Source: an uncultured Flammeovirgaceae bacterium
GTDB lineage: Bacteria > Bacteroidota > Bacteroidia > Cytophagales > Cyclobacteriaceae
Direction: 5' to 3'
Assembly (NCBI GenBank): GCA_946886805.1
Contig: CAMPJM010000272.1
Coordinates: 1 to 5,893, forward strand
DNA length: 5,893 bases
A model generated the notes under the pieces. That model did no database searches. It saw only the letters and a list, made by a program, of their open reading frames with translations, and was not told the DNA's origin. This document shows, piece by piece, positions 1-5,745 of this stretch; within the stretch, counting starts at the first letter, position 1, and each line of letters starts with the position of its first letter. Made by a program: the position numbers and the translations under genes.

Positions 1-260
1 ATGATGTATTTGTTGTTACAGATGCATGTGGCAGTGTGACCAAAGAAGCCCATGACATGGCGGTGCTTCGAATGGTTCAGGCCGGTATAGTACCAATAAA
101 TTGGATGGCAGTAGCCGCAGAATGGCAGCGAGATTGGGCTCGTATGAAAACAGCGACTAAATTATCTGAAGTTTTTCTAGAGCATGGTGGTGCAAGTGGT
201 ATTGCTTTAGCTTGGGAGCTGCAGCTTCTGGCAACGCATGCTGAAAGTGCTGATTATTAG
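1..260 (+). CDS. Isochorismatase-family (YcaC-like) hydrolase, 3' part only
   Basis: This is the last 85 codons of a gene whose start lies left of the window; the reading frame begins at base 3 and ends with TAG at 258-260. The frame is open to the window edge, so a GTG at base 36 is an internal valine, not the start. The translation has the conserved beta-strand DVFVVTDACGS followed by EAHDMAVLRMVQAG and the EWQRDWAR segment, which is the typical C-terminal half of YcaC-type members of the isochorismatase-like cysteine hydrolase family. The catalytic cysteine of this family and most of the Asp/Lys/Cys triad lie in the missing upstream part, so activity cannot be judged. Substrates of YcaC-type proteins are poorly known. 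The gene is separated from the next one by 117 bp including a hairpin, so it is probably a separate transcription unit. Confidence 0.87.
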   Translation, partial: DVFVVTDACGSVTKEAHDMAVLRMVQAGIVPINWMAVAAEWQRDWARMKTATKLSEVFLEHGGASGIALAWELQLLATHAESADY

Positions 261-285
261 CTGTTGAATTATAGATGGGATTAAA

Positions 286-321
286 CTAAAGGCTGTGTTA
301 TATTTTTTGCACGGTCTTTAG
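286..321 (+). terminator. Hairpin with a 13-bp stem, candidate terminator of the hydrolase gene
   Basis: Bases 286-298 (CTAAAGGCTGTGT) pair with 309-321 (GCACGGTCTTTAG) along all 13 positions. Ten pairs are Watson-Crick and three are G-U (292-315, 294-313, 298-309). The 10-nt loop is AT-rich. It starts 25 bp after the hydrolase stop, a usual place for a terminator. There is no run of T directly after the stem, so a classical intrinsic terminator is not proved; it may instead act as an mRNA 3'-end stabiliser or lie in the leader of the following operon. Confidence 0.5.
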
Positions 322-323
322 CT

Positions 324-338
324 ATCTATTGAATAGAT
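324..338. promoter_or_regulatory. 15-nt perfect palindrome, operator-like
   Basis: ATCTATT, a single G, then AATAGAT form a perfect 7+1+7 inverted repeat. It lies two bases after the hairpin and 39 bp before the ATG at 378, the first gene of the five-gene operon. Position and symmetry suit the binding site of a dimeric regulator. No regulator gene is in the window, no clear Bacteroidota promoter (TTG / TAnnTTTG) could be placed next to it, and the sequence is AT-rich, so chance remains possible. Confidence 0.3.
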
Positions 339-377
339 TCTTAGGTAAAAAATAATGATACAAAAAAGGTTAATTAT

Positions 378-734
378 ATGAATAATGATTTAGCACTCCT
401 TATGGAAGAAAATCTGGCTCAAGTATGGAGCCAACCGGACACGTTCGCCAGAATGCAATCCATCCAAACTATCTATTCTGTTGATAGCAGTTTAAATCAT
501 GTAGGACATCAAACAACAGGGTATGAGGCGATCAATCAAAGTGTAAATAATGTGCTGGCAAATATGCCTATTGATTTTTCTTTTTTTAGACTTAAACCAG
601 TCGTAATCAACAATAATTTGGGCAGGTTAATCTGGGGAATGGGTCCAAATATAGAATCACTTGTTGCCACAGGAATGGATGTCGCTTTCTTTGAAGGTGG
701 GAAAATAAAATTACTATATGTATTCCTTGGCTAA
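378..734 (+). CDS. NTF2-like (SnoaL-type) small protein
   Basis: A 118-residue protein with the look of a nuclear-transport-factor-2-like fold: an N-terminal helix (about residues 5-30), the segment IQTIYSVDSSLNHVGHQ (29-45), a second helical part around TGYEAINQSVNNVLANMP (47-64), then beta-strands FFRLKPVVINNN, GRLIWGMGP and the closing VATGMDVAFFEGGKIKLLYVFL (96-117). The last strand pair, with FFEGGKI before the C-terminus, is characteristic of this superfamily. The length is normal and no signal peptide is visible, so it should be cytoplasmic. Such proteins are either small enzymes (isomerase, cyclase or aldol type) or ligand-binding proteins; the substrate here cannot be read. The ATG at 378 is preceded by an A-rich leader. 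It is the first gene of the run, with a 13-bp gap to the pirin gene. Confidence 0.85.
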   Translation: MNNDLALLMEENLAQVWSQPDTFARMQSIQTIYSVDSSLNHVGHQTTGYEAINQSVNNVLANMPIDFSFFRLKPVVINNNLGRLIWGMGPNIESLVATGMDVAFFEGGKIKLLYVFLG

Positions 735-747
735 TCAAAATTGAGAT

Positions 748-1620
748 ATGAAAAAGAAAACCAGTTTTTCTACAAAAGGACATCGAGCTGATATGGGTGA
801 CTTAACAATTTATCGATTATTAGCGAATAGATATACTGACGCTGTTGGTCCATTAGTATTTTTAGACCATATAATCACGAAAGTGCATTCATCGCCTTTA
901 AATGGTGGGACTGGAGGACATCCACACCGAGGCATAGCTACATTAAGCTATATTATAGAAGGAGAAGATGAGCATTTCGACAGTGCCGGGAATTTTGCAA
1001 AAGTATATTCCGGTGGAATTCAATGGATGAAAGCCGGAAATGGGATTATCCATGATGAAACATTAAATGTAGATTCTCGGACAGGCGGCAATCATACCCA
1101 TGCCTTTCAAATTTGGATTAATCTTCCTTTCAAGAATAAAACTGAAAAGCCGGAATATTTAGCGATTCAAAGTAATGAAGTGCCACATAAGGAATTATCA
1201 AGTGATGGTGGTTGGATAAAAGTAATAGTTGGTAATTTCGAAGATTTGAATTCTAACATAACCGATTATTCAAAGCAGTTTTTATATCATATTCAACTTA
1301 AGCCGGGTAAAAATTTCACCATTTCCATTGACGACAAAGTTAAGGTTGCTGCATTCATACCAAGTAAGAATGCGATACTTAACGATGTTGAATTCCAAGC
1401 AGGAGAATTTATAGAATTTGACAGAACTGTCGGTGAGATAGTGATCGAAAATAAACTTCAGGAAAACACCAATATCATCTTATTTGGTGGAGAACCTTAT
1501 ACAGAACCTATTGTTGCCGAAGGTCCATTTATGATGAACAGTTCTGCTGAAATAGCAGAAGCTTACCGTGACTTTTATGCCTGGAAATATGGCATGATCA
1601 ATTATCAAAAAGAAAACTAA
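748..1620 (+). CDS. Pirin family protein (bicupin metalloprotein)
   Basis: A 290-residue protein of usual pirin length. The N-terminal cupin holds the family's metal-binding set: His58 and His60 in GGHPHRGIATLSYIIEG, then His102 and Glu104 in AGNGIIHDE, which correspond to the Fe ligands of human pirin (His56, His58, His101, Glu103). The C-terminal cupin covers about residues 150-290 and ends with IILFGGEPYTEPI (243-255) and AYRDFYAWKYG. Bacterial pirins include quercetin 2,3-dioxygenases (YhhW, YhaK) and redox-linked regulatory proteins; which activity applies here cannot be told. Cytoplasmic, with no signal peptide. It starts 13 bp after the preceding stop and ends 15 bp before the next ATG, so it is an internal operon gene. 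A diverged fragment of a second pirin lies at 4366-4491. Confidence 0.95.
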   Translation: MKKKTSFSTKGHRADMGDLTIYRLLANRYTDAVGPLVFLDHIITKVHSSPLNGGTGGHPHRGIATLSYIIEGEDEHFDSAGNFAKVYSGGIQWMKAGNGIIHDETLNVDSRTGGNHTHAFQIWINLPFKNKTEKPEYLAIQSNEVPHKELSSDGGWIKVIVGNFEDLNSNITDYSKQFLYHIQLKPGKNFTISIDDKVKVAAFIPSKNAILNDVEFQAGEFIEFDRTVGEIVIENKLQENTNIILFGGEPYTEPIVAEGPFMMNSSAEIAEAYRDFYAWKYGMINYQKEN

Positions 1621-1635
1621 CAGAATAAAAAGAAA

Positions 1636-2007
1636 ATGGAAAATAAAGAAATCGTATTGCGGGCAATGGATGAATTGTTTCACGAAAAAGACAGTACAGC
1701 CATAGAGCGATATTGGCATGAATCCTACCAGCAGCACAACCCATCGATGATAAATGGTCATGAGGGGCTTAAAAATCTCCTACCCATGTTAGATTCAAAT
1801 TTTAAGTGGGAGCCCGGCATAATGGTGGAAGAGAATGATATCGTAATTACGCATAGCCTAGTACATGGATGGGGTCCGAAGCCTGTTATTGTTGTAGATA
1901 TTTTCCGCCTTGATGACGGGAAAATAGCTGAACATTGGGATGTTGTACAAGAAGAAATTCCGGCATCTATATCTGCTAATGGTAATGCTATGACTTCTTT
2001 TAAATAA
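1636..2007 (+). CDS. SnoaL-like (NTF2 superfamily) protein
   Basis: A 123-residue NTF2-like protein of the kind annotated as predicted SnoaL-like aldol-condensation enzymes. Landmarks are the N-terminal helix, the YQQHNP motif (31-36), a GHEGLKNLLP helix (41-50), the strand EENDIVITHSLVHG (65-78), and the typical end VVDIFRLDDGKIAEHWDVVQ (86-105). The Asp and His residues in DIFRLDDGK and EHWD line the pocket in relatives. It is not a copy of the NTF2-like gene at 378: the two share only the general fold pattern and belong to different subfamilies. The start is preceded by an A-rich leader (AATAAAAAGAAA). Gaps of 15 bp upstream and 17 bp downstream support operon membership. The exact reaction is unknown. 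Confidence 0.88.
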   Translation: MENKEIVLRAMDELFHEKDSTAIERYWHESYQQHNPSMINGHEGLKNLLPMLDSNFKWEPGIMVEENDIVITHSLVHGWGPKPVIVVDIFRLDDGKIAEHWDVVQEEIPASISANGNAMTSFK

Positions 2008-2024
2008 ATCTAAGACGTATTCTA

Positions 2025-2351
2025 ATGAAAAATAAATTAACAGGTAACCGATATTTAATGGACGTAGGGGTTCTGAAAACGGAGCTATTCTTTGAAGTGG
2101 ATGAATCCATGGTTTTTACAGTCATAGAAGGTGGCTCTTTAACCGAAAATGGTTATTCGGAAAGAGTGGAAACCACAATTGCTGAAATTCGCCCACAAGT
2201 ATATATGGTTGCATGGAAGGAAGCTTCAGGTGCTACAGTAACTCACGTTGAAGACCACGAAAACGGAATTATATACAGTAATGCAACATTGCCAGATGGT
2301 AGCTTTTATAAAATGAAGGGCACGATACAACCTTTACAAATTAAGAACTAA
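2025..2351 (+). CDS. MoaF-like domain small protein
   Basis: A 108-residue, mostly beta protein, read as a MoaF-related / lipocalin-like barrel. It begins with GNRYLMDVGVLKTELFFE (7-24), has the strand MVFTVIEGG, then the most diagnostic part, IAEIRPQVYMVAWKEASGATVTHVEDHENGIIYSNATLPDG (52-92), and closes with YKMKGTIQPL. The pattern of a W-x-E strand, then VTHVxDxExG and a final G-T-I/L strand is typical of stand-alone MoaF-like proteins. The family is named for a gene near a monoamine-metabolism operon; its molecular role is not established, and binding of a small hydrophobic ligand is inference from the fold. It lies between the SnoaL-like and nitroreductase genes with gaps of 17 and 11 bp, which places it in the same transcript. 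Confidence 0.75.
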   Translation: MKNKLTGNRYLMDVGVLKTELFFEVDESMVFTVIEGGSLTENGYSERVETTIAEIRPQVYMVAWKEASGATVTHVEDHENGIIYSNATLPDGSFYKMKGTIQPLQIKN

Positions 2352-2362
2352 AAGAAAAGAAA

Positions 2363-2992
2363 ATGGAATTATTAGAAGCATTAAAGTGGCGATATGCCAC
2401 AAAAAAATTCAGCAATAAAAGAGTATCGGATGAAGATTTGGATAAAATAAGCAAAGCAATTAATCTTTCTGCTTCTTCAGTTGGAATGCAAACGTACAGA
2501 CTTTTTGTTATTGATGACCCATCATTAAAAAAGGAATTAGGTGAAGGGTCGTTTAATTCACAGATTGCTGAATCTTCACACCTTTTGGTATTTGCTGCAT
2601 TTGATTCAATTAGCCAGGAAACTATTGAAAACTATATTCAATTTGTTGCTAAAGAAAGAGATCAACCAATTGCACAATTGGAGGATTTTAAGAATGCCGT
2701 CGGTAGTAGTCTTTTAGCACGAACCGATGAAGAAAATTTTATATGGTCAAGTAAACAAGCGTACATAGGTTTAGGGACCGGATTAATTGCTGCCGCAACT
2801 TTGAAAATAGATGCCACACCGATGGAAGGGTTTGATCCGGAAAAATTTGACAGGTTACTAGGATTAAAAGAGAAAAAGCTCAAAAGTGTGGTTTTACTGG
2901 CGTTAGGATATCGTGATGAAGAAAACGATTATTTAGCCAAGCTTAAAAAAGTAAGGATACCAATCCAAGAGTTTGCTACTATGCTTAATTAA
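2363..2992 (+). CDS. Nitroreductase family NAD(P)H-dependent FMN oxidoreductase (NfsB-like)
   Basis: A 209-residue protein of the oxygen-insensitive nitroreductase / dihydropteridine reductase group, close in length to E. coli NfsB. FMN-binding landmarks are RYATKKFS (10-17), NLSASSVGMQTYRLFVI (34-50), NSQIAESSHLLVF (65-77), KQAYIGLGTGLIAAA (131-145), TPMEGFD (152-158) and the C-terminal LALGYRDEEND (179-189). Relatives work as cytoplasmic homodimers with two FMN and reduce nitroaromatics, quinones or flavins using NAD(P)H; the physiological substrate here is unknown. The ATG is preceded by AAAAGAAAAGAAA, and the gap to the upstream gene is only 11 bp. It is the last gene of the operon, followed by 312 bp without a gene. 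No damage is seen. Confidence 0.94.
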   Translation: MELLEALKWRYATKKFSNKRVSDEDLDKISKAINLSASSVGMQTYRLFVIDDPSLKKELGEGSFNSQIAESSHLLVFAAFDSISQETIENYIQFVAKERDQPIAQLEDFKNAVGSSLLARTDEENFIWSSKQAYIGLGTGLIAAATLKIDATPMEGFDPEKFDRLLGLKEKKLKSVVLLALGYRDEENDYLAKLKKVRIPIQEFATMLN

Positions 2993-3042
2993 AACAGGTA
3001 AGGATTGACTGACCGAGTTTGTCTGTTTCGTTTATAATAACC

Positions 3043-3174
3043 TTGTAATAGTTGTGGGAAACTCAAAGGGCTATTTCTTAAAAAATGTATTCAGTAGGTT
3101 ATAAAGTCATTACAGGCAAACAGCTTACTTCATTTGTAGCTCAGCTCACGGTAGCTAATACACAACTGTTACAA
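3043..3174. repeat. Imperfect 14-bp inverted repeat, about 104 bp apart
   Basis: TTGTAATAGTTGTG at 3043-3056 and CACAACTGTTACAA at 3161-3174 are reverse complements at 13 of 14 positions. No target-site duplication is visible beside them and the inner 104 bp codes for nothing recognisable. It may be the remains of a small mobile element, a long-range RNA stem, or chance. Confidence 0.35.
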
Positions 3175-3261
3175 TACAAGTACCGCTACATAATTGATTT
3201 AAGCTTGATTTGAGTGCAAATATTTGATTTTCAACCTCATGAAAGCTTTAAACTTTTAACC

Positions 3262-3274
3262 TTAAACTGTTTAA
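3262..3274. promoter_or_regulatory. 13-nt palindrome upstream of the OYE gene
   Basis: TTAAAC, one T, then GTTTAA form a perfect inverted repeat ending 30 bp before the ATG at 3305. Its place fits an operator or promoter-proximal site. The surrounding DNA is very AT-rich, where such palindromes arise easily, and its sequence differs from the palindrome at 324-338, so a shared regulator is not indicated. Confidence 0.2.
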
Positions 3275-3304
3275 TTATTTAAAATAACAATAAAAAACAT
3301 TCCA

Positions 3305-4369
3305 ATGAAAAATTTAGATTCATTGTTAAAACCGTTCAAGCACAAAAAATTAGAGCTTAAAAACCGCTTCATAATGGCACCGATGACCCGCTCATTTTCT
3401 GCGGATGGTGTACCTACCAGTGCTATGGCCGAGTATTATCAACGTCGAGTCCTTGGCGAAGTAGGTCTTATAATTACTGAAGGAACCGTAATCGATAGGG
3501 TGCCTTCTAAAAATCAACAGAACATTCCTGATTTTTATGGTCAAAAGGCGCTTCAAGGATGGGAGGATGTTTTAGAATCTGTCCATTCTGAAAAAGGAAA
3601 GATTGCACCACAATTGTGGCACGTCGGCAATTTGCCTTATGACGACTGGCGAGCAAAAGTACCTTTTGAAGGGCCTGCTGAAATGACTATTAAAGATATT
3701 GAAGATACGGTTGTCGCTTTCGCGAAAGCGGCAAGAGACGCCAAAGACCTTGGATTCGATGCTTTGGAAATTCACGGCGCACACGGATATCTCATCGATC
3801 AATTTTTTTGGAAAGAAACGAATACACGTACCGATGAATATGGAGGTAATAGCATTAAAGAGCGCAACCGTTTTGCAGTCGAGGTAATCAAGGCAATGAG
3901 AAAGGCAGTAGGGCCGGATTTTGTCATTTTAATGCGTCTTTCCCAATGGAAACAACAGGATTTCACAGTAAAGATTGCGCACACACCCAGGGAGCTTGAA
4001 GAATGGGTTCTACCTTTGGCTGAAGCAGGGGTGGATATTTTCCACGGATCGCAACGCCGTTACTGGGAACCAGAATTTGAAGGTTCTGACCTTAATTTTG
4101 CAGGATGGTTGAAAAAAGTAACAGGACAGCCAACAATAACCGTAGGTTCAGTGGGGCTTTCTGGGGACTTTATGGACGCTTTTTCAGGAAAAGGTTCAAA
4201 AATGACAGGAATCGATCAACTAATACGCCGTTATAATCGCGGAGATTTCGATTTGGTTGCCGTAGGTCGCTCCATTTTGCAGGATCCCAACTGGGTCAAA
4301 AAAGTACAGCAGCACAAATGGAAGGATTTGAAGAATTTTGATCCGTCGAGTATTGCCACGCTTCAATAA
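3305..4369 (+). CDS. NADH:flavin oxidoreductase, Old Yellow Enzyme / 12-oxophytodienoate reductase type
   Basis: A 354-residue TIM-barrel flavoprotein of normal OYE length. FMN and active-site landmarks are visible: RFIMAPMTRS (21-30) with Thr28 at the place that tunes the flavin, ITEGTVI (57-63), QLWHVG (103-108), EIHGAHGYLIDQFF (155-168) with the His157/His160 pair and Tyr162 as likely proton donor, the following TRTDEYGGNSIKERNRF (174-190), Arg211, and the phosphate-binding end ITVGSVGL (278-285) and VAVGRSILQDPNW (318-330). Thr with the HxxH pair matches the plant OPR-like and bacterial OPR-like subgroup. These cytoplasmic enzymes reduce activated C=C bonds of alpha,beta-unsaturated carbonyls, and some reduce nitro compounds, with NAD(P)H; the natural substrate here is not known. 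It is separated from the operon by 312 bp, so it is likely transcribed from its own promoter. Its stop codon overlaps the start of a pirin remnant in another frame. Confidence 0.94.
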   Translation: MKNLDSLLKPFKHKKLELKNRFIMAPMTRSFSADGVPTSAMAEYYQRRVLGEVGLIITEGTVIDRVPSKNQQNIPDFYGQKALQGWEDVLESVHSEKGKIAPQLWHVGNLPYDDWRAKVPFEGPAEMTIKDIEDTVVAFAKAARDAKDLGFDALEIHGAHGYLIDQFFWKETNTRTDEYGGNSIKERNRFAVEVIKAMRKAVGPDFVILMRLSQWKQQDFTVKIAHTPRELEEWVLPLAEAGVDIFHGSQRRYWEPEFEGSDLNFAGWLKKVTGQPTITVGSVGLSGDFMDAFSGKGSKMTGIDQLIRRYNRGDFDLVAVGRSILQDPNWVKKVQQHKWKDLKNFDPSSIATLQ

Positions 4370-4491
4370 TTTTATTCGGCGGCGAACCCTATACCGAACC
4401 CATTGCGGCTGAAGGTCACTTTGTGATGAACAGCAAGGCTGATATAGCGAAAGCATATCGGGACTATTTTGCCGGAAAACACGGCGAAATC
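4366..4491 (+). pseudogene. C-terminal remnant of a second pirin gene
   Basis: In frame 1, bases 4366-4491 encode 42 residues beginning IILFGGEPYTEPIAAEGHF and including MNSKADIAKAYRDYFAGKHGEI. By my alignment these match residues 243-284 of the pirin at 748-1620 at 31 of 42 positions without gaps. Nothing of the N-terminal cupin or its metal ligands is left, and there is no start codon in a sensible place. The homology begins at the OYE stop codon (4367-4369), so the rest of the gene was lost at that junction. The frame stays open to a TAG at 4600-4602, running past the usual pirin end and overlapping the first bases of the LLM gene, which suggests the original stop was also lost. It is not in frame with the OYE gene, so no fusion protein is made. 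G+C is higher than in the complete pirin gene, so it came from a diverged paralogue or another source. Confidence 0.88.
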
Positions 4492-4582
4492 CATCCCAAA
4501 AAAGAAGTGGATATATTGAACATTGAACAAGATAGGTGGATAACACCCACCGGAGCACATGCATCATTAACCACAAAATATT
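4492..4582. other. Short linker between pirin remnant and LLM gene
   Basis: These 91 bases stay open in the remnant's frame but no longer match the operon pirin. No gene, hairpin with a T-run, or convincing promoter was found. The last bases (CACAAAATATT) form an A-rich leader for the ATG at 4583. Confidence 0.4.
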
Positions 4583-5601
4583 ATGGAAATAGGAATAGAT
4601 AGTTTTGCATCGGCAACATATGGCAGTAGCACACTTAGCAGTGTTGATGCCATGGAACAGTTACTGGATAGGATTTCTGCTGCCGATGAAGCAGGCCTGG
4701 ATGTTTTTGGCATTGGAGAACACCATAAAAAAGAGTTTTTGGATTCTGCCCCGGCAGTAATCCTTTCGGCTGCCGCCGCCAGAACAAAACGCATTCGCCT
4801 TAACAGTGCGGTTACCGTATTAAGTACTTCTGACCCTGTGCGTGTTTACCAAAGTTTTGCCACCATTGACCTTATTTCCAAAGGGCGTGCAGAACTGGTG
4901 GTGGGCCGTGGATCTGCAATAGAAGCTTATCCATTGTTCGGATTTAGCCTCAATGATTATGACGCACTGTTTAAAGAGAAACTGGATTTACTGTTGCAGA
5001 TCCGGGATAAGGAATTTATCACATGGTCGGGCAGATTCAGACCGTCGCTAAATAACCAACCCATTTACCCACGAGCTTTGCAGGAAAACTTGCCGATATG
5101 GCTAGGGGTAGGCGGCACTCCTGAGTCTTTTATACGAGCAGGTTCTTTAGGCATTCCCTTAATGGTAGCGGTTATCGGTGGAGAAACAGAACGCTTTCGC
5201 CCCTTGGTAGACCTGTACCGCAAAGCAGGACGAAAAGCTGGCTTTTCACCGGACAGGCTAAAGGTAGGACTGCATTCGCCCGGCTATGTAGCAGCGAGCG
5301 AGGAACAGGCGATAGCAGATTACTATCCCGGTTATGCAGAGTTGTGGACAAAACTGGGAAAAGAACGAGGATGGCCACCGGTAACGCGACAGCAATTCAA
5401 TTCATTGACTGCTCCCAAAGGAGTACTGGTGGTTGGTGGGCCGGAACGGGTTGCAGAAAAATTGCTTCGGCACATAGTAAAGCGTTAGGTGGTATAGACC
5501 GGTTCACCTTTCAAATGGATAATGCTGGCTTATCGCACCAGCAATTATTACAGTCAATCGAATTGATCGGAAAAAAGGTTATTCCGCTTATTAGGCAGTA
5601 A
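4583..5601 (+). pseudogene. LLM class flavin-dependent oxidoreductase, frameshifted near the 3' end
   Basis: A bacterial-luciferase-like (LLM) TIM-barrel protein that uses reduced FMN or F420-type flavin; substrate unknown. Landmarks: MEIGIDSFA at the start, GEHH (45-48) in the flavin/substrate region, then DPVRVYQSFATIDLISKGR (84-102), VVGRGS (106-111), WLGVGGTPES (173-182), IGGE (198-201) and PKGVLVVGGPERVAEKLLRH (278-297). The frame from 4583 then leaves the family pattern and stops at TAG 5486-5488 after only IVKR, giving 301 residues. Bases 5476-5601 in another frame continue the expected C-terminus (SKALGGIDRFTFQMDNAG to IGKKVIPLIRQ). The simplest reading is two extra bases (AT, 5474-5475) after His297, restoring a 338-residue protein of normal length. 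So this is a full-length gene broken by one indel, either a real mutation or a sequencing error. G+C is higher than in the operon. Confidence 0.86.
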
Positions 5602-5745
5602 GTATAAAGACTTTAAAATAATGCCAAATTTATGGCAACCTTATCTAAATGATTAGCTGTATAAAACATCATTGATTAGAAATCAAAATTTCTCAAAACA
5701 ATTTTTTCAACGTTTTAATTAAACATTTAACTTAAATATATTATT
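5602..5745. promoter_or_regulatory. AT-rich intergenic region ahead of the MDR oxidoreductase
   Basis: This 144-bp gap holds two small stems. One is TGCCA / TGGCA (5622-5626 with 5633-5637, 6-nt loop), 20 bp after the LLM stop. The other is TTGATT / AATCAA (5672-5677 with 5681-5686, 3-nt loop). Neither is followed by a clear T-run directly after the stem. The promoter and leader of the next gene must be here or further upstream, but no strong TTG / TAnnTTTG match was found. Confidence 0.35.

Larger units (their letters stand above)
2993..3304. other. Gene-free intergenic region before the OYE gene
   Basis: All frames are broken by stops and no recognisable protein remnant, tRNA or IS end was seen. 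The left part contains one half of an imperfect inverted repeat (3043-3056, partner at 3161-3174). AAACAG (2992-2997) and CTGTTT (3023-3028) could form a weak stem after the nitroreductase stop. The right part is AT-rich and holds the perfect palindromes CAAATATTTG (3217-3226) and TTAAACTGTTTAA (3262-3274, 6+1+6), the latter ending 30 bp before the OYE start codon. The promoter of the OYE gene should lie here, but no convincing TTG / TAnnTTTG pair was found. Confidence 0.6.

Noticed and set aside
36..260. A short gene starting at the GTG at 36
   Set aside because: The frame is open to the window edge and the residues before it (DVFVVTDACGS) belong to the same isochorismatase-like fold, so the GTG is internal.
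1480..1761. 93-codon open frame on the - strand over the pirin end and SnoaL-like start
   Set aside because: It lies antisense to two well-supported genes; its hydrophobic stretch is the reverse reading of their sequence.
4220..4576. 118-codon open frame on the - strand across the OYE end and pirin remnant
   Set aside because: It overlaps two recognisable + strand coding sequences, has no family resemblance, and is explained as an antisense shadow.
3305..4602. OYE-pirin fusion protein by read-through of the OYE stop
   Set aside because: The pirin remnant is in a different frame from the OYE gene, so reading through the TAA would not produce it.
5466..5490. Programmed ribosomal frameshift in the LLM gene
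   Set aside because: No slippery heptamer or downstream stem was seen, and LLM oxidoreductases are not known to use frameshifting; a plain indel is simpler.
5672..5686. Small stem TTGATT-AGA-AATCAA as a terminator
   Set aside because: The stem is only 6 bp, AT-rich and without a proper T-run, so it is too weak to call separately.
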